Assembly (NCBI RefSeq): GCF_000150275.1
Contig: NW_002060945.1
Location: forward strand, 3,867,172-3,931,171
Source: Trichoplax adhaerens
Lineage: Eukaryota; Placozoa; Uniplacotomia; Trichoplacea; Trichoplacidae
Length of the DNA: 64,000 bases
Direction of reading: 5' to 3'
Under the pieces are notes generated by a model. That model saw nothing but the letters and a program-made list of their open reading frames with translations, had not been told where the DNA came from and did no database searches. Made by a program: the position numbers and the translations under genes. The first letter of the stretch is position 1; each line of letters begins with the position of its first letter. Positions 37,285 to 49,780 of this stretch are shown piece by piece.

Positions 37285-40200
37285 CTAAATGCAAGATCCA
37301 TCAATAGAATTCAATAGATCAATACATATAGTTTTAGCACAAATTGAAGTTAAATTTTTCTTAAAAAATAATTTATCCATAAATCGTGGCGAGATAAGTC
37401 GCATTGCTGGTAACAGCAACAATAACTTCGTGAAACGTTCCGTTCGTTCTTTTCTTCGATTGCGGCAGTAATTTTCAAGTAAGGATAGCATTCTATCATG
37501 ATGATTTCCGATATCTTCACGGCGGACTAGCATAGCATGACAACGATCTGTTGCACATTACATAAAATCCAGTTTTATTGGCAGTATAAAAATGGCTATC
37601 ATATTACATAAGAAACTAGCTTGAGATTATTTATACCACTGTTATCTATGATTACTAAATACGACTAATCTTGCGATTTTATTGCTATACTTTTGAAATA
37701 AACAACTACTATATTTAAATTAAGCATATTGCTCATGAATCTTATGAGAGCATACATAAACTACGAAGTAGATTTAAATGGGTACTACACTACGTAGATT
37801 TATTTTTGTGCCTCAAAATAAGGCTGTATGCATCTCGATTATAGGATATGTCTAATGCCACTTACCAGATCTTAAAAACAGGATCAACAGTAGAAATTCG
37901 TATTCATTCGAATCTAGTTGATAGCTGCTTAACTTAAAGTTAATATCCATCCATGTTCGGGTACTTAGAGTAATGTCTTTAATAATATCAGCACCATCGA
38001 AATGGAGATCAAGAGATGCTATAATATCCTCAGTATTGAAAGTAAATCTCCAACGGTTAGCGAAGATAATAAATAAATCAACCCAGTTATATTCTATTAA
38101 AGTACTCAGATCTCGCGATAATAACCAATTTAATTGTGATGAAGATTTGACCCATTTTACGACATTGTTTAAGAGTTCGATTGCATTTCGATAGCTACTG
38201 GAAACGATTAAATAGTTTGCTTGCATAGATGTTGGTAGCGGAGGAATTATAGAATTTGGATGGTATCTAAGCCTTGAGTGATGATAGAAATTAGGCTGAA
38301 TTGTTGATAAGGGTGCAGTAGTCGATGGCGTTGATGGTATAGAACTATAGCCTAATGGTGACACTGTTAGTGATGGCGGATAGTAGATATTAGTTAAACT
38401 ATTAAATGGGTAAGGCTGGCGATAGGAAATATCAGGTGGATTAGATCTACTGTTTGCTTGATTATTTGGCGATTCGTGTATTGATATTGTCATACGCGGC
38501 TGTTGATGTAATGAAGCAGCATGCACCGATAACATTTTATTTCTTGCAGAGCGTGGTTCACGTTCATTTTGCACAGCTATAATGGAAGTTAATAGAGAAT
38601 AATTTGAATACAATCTAATTTTAACAGCTTGCCTGTAGTAAATTATTGCAAAAATCGAATTTTACGTCAATCAGTTACGACAGTAACGTGAATTAGCTAT
38701 TACCTAAATATACTATCATATGATTTTTATTGATATTTAGTTATTACTATCTATCTGTTTATAAAGTCGTAAGTCAAGTTTACTGTAAAAATATGAGAAT
38801 TTAGCTAGCAAAGCGGTTAGCCCAAGGCTAGTTTACTACAAAAATAATAAACTTTGATATGCGCTTATTATCACAGTATAATACCAAGTGTGGATTGACG
38901 TGTAAACTATAGCGCATTTCGTACATAAGAAATAAAGGTAAAGTTACACGCTGGTTACCGTGAACATGGTTACAAATGTTGGACTAGGGTAAGACATACG
39001 GTACTCGCGTACATTAAAATAGCCATCGTATTATGCTAATATTGATGGAATATGGTAGTTGTAACGTCAGCTAGACCAAATTTTAATATCATATTTCCAA
39101 AGCTATTAATGTTTTACTTGCAACGAAATTTGTTTCGAAAACTGAGCTGTGTAAAATATTTAATTTATTATTACATTATATACGCGTAAAAGCTATCGGC
39201 ACTAGAAAGGCTTAAAAATAATGAATCTATAGTAATTTAAAATACATTTTCGGTTGAAATATCGTAACTATCAAGCTGTCATCTTCTTTATCACTACGTC
39301 ATCATAGGGTGATAATTATAATTACTATATTGAAAAGGCAACCCTTTCAACGTAAATTCATAATGGTATAGCAGTGATAGGGGCAGTTATTTGGAATGAC
39401 AGAAAAATTAAAATATGTCAAATCCTGTACATATGAAGACTTTAACCGACTACAATAATGGACTTACCATCTTTGTTCATATTTGCTTGCAGGCACTTTT
39501 TTAGACGACAGGCCTGACACTATACAGGATGAAAGAAATTATTATTTGGAAACTGGAAAACTGTCTGATAATATAATAATTATGGTAACTCATTTTTCTT
39601 TATATAAAGATATAATCAATATAGTATTCCCGGTATTAAAAATTCTGATTGTAAACTTACTAGCATTTTTTAATTAAAATTTAGTTTATACATATACCGT
39701 AAACGTATTGCTTAACACTTAGGTTTAATGCGTCTCTATATTTAACATTATGAGGACTTTATGGGTTATGCCAGTAAATATGTAATGAATATTTTAATAC
39801 GAAAATGGTATGGAGTTAGTTGATAAATTGAAGTTGAAGATATTATGAACATCGGAAAAATAATCTAGATGGTATACACAGTTTTATCAATGGTTCATCA
39901 TAAGTAGGAACATTACAAACGTTATAATGACTATGCGTAAATTAATCTATAAAAGGAATCATTTTGAGCTCTTCTTTCGCTCTTGTGATATATGATATTG
40001 ACATAGCGTTTATTTTTTATCACGAGTTATATACGCGACGTATTGAAATAAACGATCATGATATGTTACTTTTTCTATGATGTGATGTGACCAAACATAA
40101 TAAGTTTTACTAAATGTTACGGACTAAAGTTTGTACATTATTAAATATGGATAGAGTGAACGTATAAATGAAAGCTTTTCCTATAGTATACGGATCAGTA

Positions 40201-41289
40201 TCGCTTTAAGTGGACTGGCAAGGTTCACGCTGCTATTAGTTCACAAAACGTCTTAAAACTAACAACTTGGTTCATTTTCCTTTTCGGACTCCACTGCAAC
40301 CATCGCAAGCAAATATTCCGTAATGTCTACCTAATTGTAGAGCAATAACAGTGTAGAATTTAAGTACAATATTAAAAGGTATTAGATTATAAATGTTCTC
40401 ATTACATTATCGACGGGTTACTAAAAGTATAATCATATATGCTGGAGTTATATATGTATTACATGAATTCAAAATAATTTCAAAATAAATTTATAATAAA
40501 TAATTTTGATAAGAAATCTTTCTGTCATTTAGTTAAAATACTACTATGCTAGATTTATGTTAAAGAACTTGTATAGCGCAAACGCCCATACCTGATGACT
40601 TATCTCCACAGACACGACAAATTGCAGTTTCTCCCTGAATTGGTGTCTCTATCGCTATTCCAGATATAACATACAAGTGCGATATAATAAAAGATGTTCA
40701 TTTCATTTGTGTGAATTAGACCGTATTAACTAGCATAATCTTATATCGACCAGATCATTAATGTATAAATAAGATATATTAGAATTAGCTATACGGATTA
40801 AACTTACGCATGACGTCAATTGAAATAAATGATTTAGACTGGATGTATGCAGTAAACTGATATAGCTGACTAAGGTAGCAGACGATTGATGATGATGATT
40901 TCTAATTAAATAAGGAATGGAAAAGTCGCTTTTCTACCGCTTTAAGAAAAGTTGGCAATTTTGACATTTAAACTTGAAAAATAGGTACTTGTAACTACTG
41001 AACGGTGCAATGATTGAGAATAAATAAGCAGATAATCAATCTTGGTGTGTATTTATACAGCAAAATTTTAAGACAATGAGATAATTGTGGTTAAATTAGT
41101 GGTTAACCAGACAATATTTTACGTGAATGATTTCTTGATATGTATAACGATACAGTAGCCTAAGAAGTATTTGCATCAACCAAAAGATTGATCTTGCATG
41201 CTATTGTTAATTTATTGTATTAGATGTTGATTTGTTTTGAAATGTTTTACCACCTGCAATAACAAATTCCAATTCAATATAGTCACCAT
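37285..41289 (-). CDS. NR2E-like nuclear receptor (TLX/PNR type)
   Basis: Exons: 41289-41254 and 40838-40808 (tentative N-terminus), 40654-40592 (ICRVCGDKSSG), 40330-40290 (RHYGIFACDGCSG), 39519-39468 (CQACRLKKC...NMNKD), 38576-37866 and 37547-37285; about 398 residues, in phase. The first zinc finger, the end of the second, and the T-box AVQNEREPR are typical NR2 signatures. The ligand-binding domain has helix 3-5 residues NNVVKWVKSS...NWVDLFII and the C-terminus RFTKLLLLLPAMRLISP...LFFKK, close to TLX/PNR. Helix 12 (CIDLLNSI) is short. It is a DNA-binding transcription factor of the nucleus; NR2E members act mostly as repressors without a known natural hormone. A Pro/Ser-rich hinge of about 100 residues is unusually long. 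The exon expected to carry FFKRS and the first half of zinc finger 2 was not found. Confidence 0.8.
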
Positions 41290-42829
41290 ATCATATTCTA
41301 GCCTTTTTCAAGTATAGTTTTCTTATCAATGACTACTAGATTTCATATCACGTTACATTCTCATCCATAATTATTCTTATGGGCAGCAGCTTCAAAATTA
41401 AATGTTAATGAAGATTCCATTTTTTGTTTTATTTAGGTGCATATTCTACATAAGTAGTAGATTTTGGTAACGAAGTTCTCTATATGATATTGAAAATGTT
41501 GATTATTAAATGTTTTTACAAATAATAAAATGGCTATAGATTAACTTATTTTGTAGTATTTTAATTAGTATGAGGCGTATTATCGCTTTATTATTATACT
41601 CTTGAAGAGGGACATAAATTCGAATGAAATCGCCATCAAGCTAAATTCCTATCATTAAAACGACAGCTTAAATGATTTGACTTTTTAATTCATTCTTAAA
41701 TCATGCATGCTTGATTAACTATTAATTCTGATTGATTCTAGGCTGAATAGCATTCAATTGATGTTAATGCATATTTTAATCATACATATCTGATAATCTA
41801 ACTTTGATTCTATTCTTATTGAATAACTTACATTTTTTATTGATATTGTTGAAGTGAAAGTATGCTTAAATACAAGAGTATTTAATTAATTAGCTAAATA
41901 CCGATATTAAATTCTATAATTCTATAGGTGATAATTTTGAGCAATCTCTGCGATGTCAGTGTTCGTATTATCTCTATCTAAGCAATATTTGCTTGAAATA
42001 AGGTAAAATTTGAAAAGTAGAATTCGTCATTTCAAGTAATTTTTAAAGCCATGCTGCATTAAACCAAATCGGATAATAAGGCTTTCAATTTTTTGTCAAT
42101 TAAAAACTATCCATTATTTCTCATAAAACTTTAAACAAATAATTTTGTAAACGTACGTTATCTATTTAAATCGCTTAGTAACTCGTCGCTATTGTCTCGG
42201 TACGGTTCAATTTCAAGATTGATATTCTATTTGCGTTAGAATTTTAGACTGAGATTACTTCTAAATTCAACTTACAGGCTTCAAGTAAACAGACGTTGAC
42301 GAAAAATTAATACGCGTGGCTCATACTGCCAACAGTGGCAATGTTTCTTTCTTTATTTATTTTCATGTTCTTATACAGCTTACAGATTATAGAGCTATGT
42401 CCTTATTTCCAACCAGAATCTCTACAATGAACTATATGTAAATCTAAATACTGTAAATGATTAATTTTCCTATTCGAGTATTAATAACTTAGAATTCTTT
42501 ATATGATTGTATACTATTGTGAGTATCAAGGGTTCTTAATCGTTGCATTAGGACATACTGCTTTCTTGACAATATAACAAGAAGGATTAGATTGAAAAAT
42601 CAGCAATTATTCTATGGTTGTTTGTTGTTAGATGAAATGATGATTTCATAACATCATTACTTCTATCCGATCTATTGGCCCTTTATATTGTATTTAATGC
42701 TATTTTGATTTGGCTTACTCATCTAGTCAATTGTTAGACTTTATTTTTATATTATTTACGATATTTGTATCATTGAATCACTTGGACATATTACTAAAAT
42801 AGACTGTAACAATCAATTTTCTTTTATAG

Positions 42830-42930
42830 CTTGTCATTACATTCTTCCTGTCCACGTACAGCCTGAATTACGAGATATCATGACTGAGATTTGGAATGAA
42901 CAGCTGAACACGGCTTCAAATGCTGTATAG
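42830..42930 (+). other. Candidate terminal exon, unidentified
   Basis: A good polypyrimidine tract (TTTTCTTTTATAG) is followed by 33 open codons ending in TAG. The peptide (CHYILPVHVQPELRDIMTEI and onward) looks like ordinary protein, but no upstream exon was found, so it may be chance. Confidence 0.2.
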
Positions 42931-45900
42931 TATAAGCATTGGTTATGGTAATAATTTAATCCTTTAATTTTGTGATAGATTACGATTGTTGCGCTATCAT
43001 CACTTGCGTAATCCAAAATAGCTATAAATTAACAAAATATTTTGTTACTGGCTGCAATTATAAATTTATATAAATCCAGAATACTCACTGAATAGATTAA
43101 TAGCATAAAAAATGAAACATGAGCTAGAGATTCAAGAATTCATAACATTAACATTATGTTTGCTGAGTCAATCTGATCTAATGAATGATTTCTTATTTTT
43201 GCCTTAAGGTCGTATTGATTATCTTGACGCATTAACGATTGATGTCATTTAATTATTGTATGCTAGAGGTCAAAAATAGAAAATTTATAGGTTCAGATTT
43301 TAAGATCGAGGCATTTTTAACCGGATACATTACTGAATTTGCCTTATATGCTACTTATAGCAATTATAGGCCGTTAAATGATTTAATTTAAGTGGCCTGA
43401 GGATATGTCGTATCTATAGAACCGTTGTTTATTGTCCATGTAAATGATACTAATATCAAAATTCTCGGAACTCGGAAAGCCTTGATTGGTTTTTCTTGGA
43501 TGAATAAAATCTTAATGAAGGACTTGGAAATCATATCATACAAATACACAATGCAATAGATTAGCATTTCTACTAAAAGTGATCTATATTTCCATATTAA
43601 AGAATATGCGAGAAACAAAACTGTATTCGTATATTCATATGCTTGGAAGACTATAAATTCGTTGAAATTCAGTTAGCTAAAAATTTAATACACTATTTCA
43701 CAATTACATATCCATCCAGTTTTAGTCATCATTCTGCAGGCTCAAGTGATTAGTAGGATGAAAGCAATGAAAATCGATATTTTCGGTCGGATTATACAAT
43801 ATATTAAAACGGTCAAAGTCAACATCAAATAACCGCAACTATTCCTAGTAACAATAAGCGTAATTACTATTAAGTGTAGGTAAATCAATCAGCAAGTATT
43901 GCCCACGGCAATTTTGATATAATTATGATGAAACAAAAGAGATGGAAAAAGATGAAGTATTACCCGGATTTCGGTTGTAGATACTACCGGTATAACAGGC
44001 CATAATGAAGTCAATTTAAGATTATCGAAAAAGGAAAAGTCTTTATCATCCTTGAAATTACACTTAGTGGATATTTATTAAGTTTTCGATCTTTATAAAT
44101 TAATAGCTGCATTACTTACTCTTATTTAGGCAAGTATGAAGTGATTATATAGGTACGTCTCAACGCTTGATTACCGTATAGTTACGTTGATGAACATTGA
44201 GTTGTTCAAAGCCGATATAGCATAGTATAGCGGCTGGGTAATCACAAAATAAATGACAAACTATAACCTGGATCCCACTTCTACGGAGTGTACTCAGTGT
44301 TTAGCTGCTACATCGAGAAAACTGTTTTTCAAGAAGTTACTTGTATACAAACAAATACATGTTTCTCATACCGCAAAATAAATGAAAGAATGAGAGCTGA
44401 AAATTATAAAGCTTGAAACTGAATCATTATTATAGATCAGTCAGTTGATTTAAGATTTGGTTATCTTTCGTGTTGCATTAAGCTTCTTTCAGCTAGCTAA
44501 TGGCATACTTTCTGATGACTATAAGTATTCATATTGTGTGTTTTCGTATCATGTTATATAAATGTATATAACAAGCTATCGAAATATTTACTAGACTGAT
44601 TTATGGATGTTTACATAACCTAGCATTAGAATGAGCTGGCGGCCTGAATGAAGTTAGAATTTAACAGTTTAGTTGGATGAGAAGAGATTGTATGTTCTTG
44701 GTTACAATATCGATGATTCCAAGATTACAGCGATCTATGGATTCGCTACTGTATAGTATTAGCCATGCTACAATCAGTGCGATACGCTATTCGTTGGTAG
44801 CTTCAGATTTGTATGGATTTTCTGGTGACTTTTTAAATTTGAGATATGCTCGTAAATAAATCAGCAATAGACTAAACATCGAACGTTATATAGGAACCAG
44901 TAAAATTATTTTACCCAAAAACGAAATTCTTTTCCGAAACGATCTAATTTGGAATCGAAGTTGTTCGGAAGTCTACCTTCCAGCACAGGTATATAACATT
45001 TTATACGGTAGCTGATCTGTAATCGAAACCATTTCCCGTAATCAAAATGGCTCTATAGCTACCATATTCTGCAATTCATTAATTGTGGCGTTTCTATTGT
45101 GAAATTAAAGTAGTGATTTGTTTATATAAAACATTACAGTCTGATATCTGTATTTAGCTGCAAAATTCTTGGATAACCAATTTTTTCTGATAATCATCAT
45201 GACCTTTCGTGTAACTCATATCGTAGTAGTCTGCAAGACGCGTAAACTTATAGTAGCGATTAATAGTATGGTATTGTATAATTTTATTGCTGTAAATTTT
45301 CAATTGGATTTTAACTATTCTTTTAGCCTGTTTATTGTTAGTATACTCGTATGCGGCAGCAATGTTACAGAAATATTTTGGTTAAGAATGATAACTATGA
45401 ATAGCAATACAATTATTATTGGATTCTCTAATTATTTATTATTATTGATTATGGCTATTAATATCTAATATGATATCATGTCTGTGATCAAAAAGAAGTT
45501 CATTACAGTTCGGATTTATAGTTTGCCGTTGAAGAGATGATAACATCAAACAACAAGTATGATCTTCTACGATGCTGCTAAGAACTGAACTCCAGAATTG
45601 CTCAGAATTGAGCAATCGTAATGCTTTTAAAATTTAATAATAAAAGATGATTGATAACAAAACAACAATAGTAACTTAATTCAGAGTAACATGTACCCTG
45701 GAGTTTATTGCTTTAGGCTTATAGTAACATTATTCTTCTCGAATTATACTATATCATTACCAGGTTTAATACCTACCCAATTATTGCTTAAATTGTATTG
45801 TTACCACCTTATCAGTACACATGTTTGTAATTAATGATACTCTTTTATTCCAGACAATACATTATAAGATCAGTAGGAAAATTTCGTGGGAAAACATCTG

Positions 45901-48875
45901 CATGAAAGTGATGGGGTTGGCTATTAATAGCATTCAAATTGCATCTTTATACTTATGATCGAGGCATTAAAAAATAACATTAAACGTCTTGATGTCTGAC
46001 AGTTTAATACATTGATGTATTAATTATTAATCATATGACGGCACAAACCTATTGCGGTAGTAATATAGTTTGAGATCACGATAAGAATATAATATTTTTA
46101 TGATATGGCCATTAAGGGTACAGTATACCACCAATCTAGCATATTTAGTATGCTAGTTAACGATTGAAATCTAAACTCCAAATTTAAGTAGCAGCACTGC
46201 AACATTTATTAAATTCTCATCAAGTGATCATATATAGCTAGTTGATGATATAGCAGGAAGCAGTAACCTTTGTTAAAAGCATAGTGGAAAATTTAAAAAA
46301 TCCTGGTCACCAAGACCTTCAACACCTATAATCTTACAGGAAATAAAATAAATATATTTATCAGATTTAAAAAATTTTTAATCATAAATCCCATTTATAG
46401 GACATTGCGTAATTCTGGTAACAGTAAACGGTAATTTCCAGTAAATTCTTATGCTAAGCACAGATAAATTTTAAATATAATGAAGTAAAATAATAATTTC
46501 TCAAAGTTCATACAATGAAATGATTTTTAATAGCACCTGTACTACTGTAAATGAGCTTTTATTAATAACTTGTTACAGCAATTTGCGGTGTGGAGAAAAT
46601 TTATTTGTTAGTGTTATCTAAACTTTAACAAATGCAATCGTGATGCACACGTAATTTTATATGAAACAGAATCTAGTAACTGAATGATCCCCCATTTATA
46701 TAGTTTAAAAAATGCAAGGGATGTATACCAAATTGATGTTATGTTTACTACATGATTAAGAACGAATTCAGCTATTCAAGATTATGTAATGCCATAAAAG
46801 AAAATTCAAAGAATTAAATACATCCTCAAGGCTAATTAAATCTTGATAAGAAAGTTAATTATATACGTATTGCCCTTTTAATACAAAACTTGACTATTGT
46901 TGCACTAGATGCACCTGGATTGTATAGCAACGTTATTACTTTTCCCTTAGCTACTGTATCCTAAAAGACGACATGAAGATTTCTATCGTACAGATTTTTA
47001 ACAGCTACTCTTAGAAACAGTAGCTAGATAATGTGTTTACAGTGTAGAAGATTTGATAATATTGTGATTACAAATCTACTTCATAAAGGAATCATATCTA
47101 GGAGAAAAAATAAAAGTATACGGCGCGATATGTGAGAGGCTATGGTTCAGTAGAATTAATGTTAAATTCTGTAGCAGGCTTAAGAACTTTAGAATTGATT
47201 TTTAAAAGTTGGTAAATTGGTATTTTAACAAATTGTAGTATATAAATTCGAGAAATAAATAGAATTAGATTTATTTAAATGATAAAAAATGTGCATTCCG
47301 AATGAAATAAAATACGTACTTGAAAATTATAATGAGTGATAGTTGAGTTTTGATTTGGCTCTTTCAAGTAATCTATAGTTATGATCACACTATAACACAC
47401 CCATTGCAGTTATAGTTTTTAGACTTACCTGGCTGACGTATATTATATTATCATATATATCAGGTTAAAATATCATTCATCGATATTCTCTCCTGAGTCA
47501 GCTTAAGAACTACTGACGTTAGCACTGGTATAGTTTTATAATAATAAGATACTAGTTTTTTTTGGTAAGGATGCACTAATCTTATCTTTACCTTAGACAG
47601 TTACATTGGAGTTATAAGCATTGATATCATACTTGTATAGCTTTAAAATAGATAAGATTTTTAAGGAACGCTCGCACATGCTCAATCTTCTTTGGTAGAT
47701 AAAAGAGGTACTTAAAAGTATTTTAGAAATGCATTGCATGAAAATAACTATCCTGTCTTTCGTATCTCTAATCTTAATACATAATAATATAGTGTTAAAT
47801 TAACGTTTTATCTTTCGCGTGTGAATGCGTAACAATTTGAGCATAAGGTATAGATAAAATTAAAGATATTATCACTCCTAGTCTTCTACATTTAGGAAGC
47901 TACCAGCTTAGACATCGATTGATTTGATTTACTTGCTAATATTGAAAGATGATGCAGCTAAAGCTGTAATATTAATGGTTCTCAAGAAAACGCAATGCCG
48001 TCGATACTCTATTGGACTAATAATTTATTGCACGAGCCACGTAACTGCAGGCACCGATAACTGGACTGATGTTTTACATACGAATACACAGAGATAGCGT
48101 GCAGGTACATCTACAATAGCTTAATCTACGGCTTAGGTTGTGGCATAATGTGTTGTATATAATATACACGGACATACCGTATATGTTCCTAATATGTAAT
48201 CTGTTTTTCGCATTTATGGTGATCTAAGATTCGACTTAACAATCCTGTACAGTATAGTTATTCCATGTGCTCAGTATAATAATATGGGCATGTAAATATG
48301 AAATATGTGAATTGTATCACTAATAAAACTCTACAGGATTAAATAATTGTTATAAGGCATAAATCGATAAATAAGACGCGATATTACGTTATCGGTGGTA
48401 GAGTACACATATGCTCTACAGCAAGAATCATGTCTTTACAATATACGCTCCTTAAGTGAATATATCTATACTTAAACTATTGCCTTAGTAAAGTATAGAT
48501 CAAAACGATGCACATAACGGTGTAGAGTTCAATGTTTGTGATCATGTAATTCATTATTAATTGAATTCATCAAACCCATAAATAATTACATCACAATATG
48601 ATACTTTTTCGACTTGTATGGAAATATAGTATGTAAAGCATGCCATCGTACGTTTAAAGCACTGTAAGTTATTAGGAATAAATACGGTATATTGCAAAAG
48701 CGTGTAAGATCCATTATCACTGGAGAAAACATGAAATAGCACGTACCTTGGACGTTATGAAGTCTCAATGGTTAACTACTAAACTTACCAAGGACTACCT
48801 GCCTTCAGTCTACAACTGTCTAACTTATTACATGAGAACGTACAATTTATATATACAATTCTTAAAATTTTACAG

Positions 48876-48968
48876 ATTAAAACGAGTTTATTTAATACTT
48901 GTATTTGTTGCGGAGCGGAAGCTACTGTATTCTGTCATACGCACAGAGGGTGCAAGGCATGTCTTTAA
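48876..48968 (+). other. Candidate Cys-rich zinc-binding exon
   Basis: After a good acceptor (AAATTTTACAG) an open frame of 30 codons contains CICCGAEATVFCHTHRGCKAC: six cysteines and two histidines in 21 residues, with C-x2-C...C-x2-H-x2-C-x2-C spacing reminiscent of half a RING finger. The frame stops shortly after, or leaves through a GT inside the last cysteine codon. A short upstream segment near 48630-48662 reads VCKACHRTFKAL before a GTAAGT donor. No complete gene could be built. Confidence 0.25.
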
Positions 48969-49120
48969 CTATTTCACGGTGTCTAATTTATTTGTTTTAC
49001 GATTACATCAATTAATGATTTATTATTTCACATTGTAGCACAGAATAGATCTACTAGGTCTAATAGGCCATAGCTTATATGTATATATAACATATATATA
49101 TAGTCGTATATGCATAATAG

Positions 49121-49410
49121 TTTCTGGATGTAAGCAAGGATGAAAATCTTTTAGTAAACATACTTTCATGAATGAATTTCGACTGCTAAAAAATTTCAAT
49201 TGGGATCATCGCCTAAACTGTTCAGAGCATTTGATTATATAGAATATAGAATATATTCAACTTATATTTAAATCTTACATACATAAACAGTCTCTGGATA
49301 TAGACAATGGAAAAATCTTTTAGTAAAGAATTTCAAACGGGATCATTGCTTCAACTGCTCAGGTTATTTGATTATCGTTAATTCAAGTTATATTTAAATC
49401 TTGTAATCAT
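49121..49410. repeat. Diverged direct repeat, two copies
   Basis: Copy 1 (about 49121-49286) and copy 2 (about 49291-49410) share TCTGGAT, AATCTTTTAGTAAA, GGGATCAT..CT..AACTG.TCAG and TTATATTTAAATCTT in the same order. Copy 2 lacks about 40 bp. They lie 0.4 kb beyond the 3' end of VPS33B. Confidence 0.75.
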
Positions 49411-49780
49411 AGATAGCAGACATTGCTACTGCGGTCTACATTGTCATGACGCTTAACTTCATACGCATGCCTGCATATAGAACAAGGTCAACTTAGCCTT
49501 TTTAGCTTTCATACTATAGTTGATAGGATTATCATTCCTTCGACCCGCTGAGAATAGTTCACCAGTATATATATTGTAGCAAAAACAGTGCATAAATAAC
49601 TTTTTAAGGTAAATCAATAGCTAGGGTAGAAATTTCAGTTGTCGTTATAGATGTTACAGTGTATGCAGTCCCAGCTACGCAAAAGATAAAATGTTTCCGG
49701 TACACATAATTTACTGCATGTGGGCAGAATTAAAATTTAGGCGTAGACTTATTTAAATCTCTTTCCACGTCAATTTCCTT

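Larger units (their letters stand above)
41290..49780. other. 8.5-kb AT-rich interval with no confident gene
   Basis: Neither strand shows a recognisable multi-exon gene. Several plus-strand open segments of 30-100 codons (for example 44677-44859 and 45169-45468) lack motifs and convincing splice partners. Two weak exon candidates and one tandem repeat are listed separately. The interval could hold regulatory sequence for the nuclear receptor gene, whose 5' end faces it. Confidence 0.45.

Noticed and set aside
44677-44990. Open frame interrupted by a single TAA and continuing in the same frame
   Set aside because: Both halves could be chance; a 13-nt intron removing the stop is implausible and no family is recognised.
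45169-45468. 99-codon hydrophobic open frame on the plus strand
   Set aside because: Composition is that of AT-rich random sequence (Ile, Leu, Asn, Tyr); no homology, and no splice or start context.
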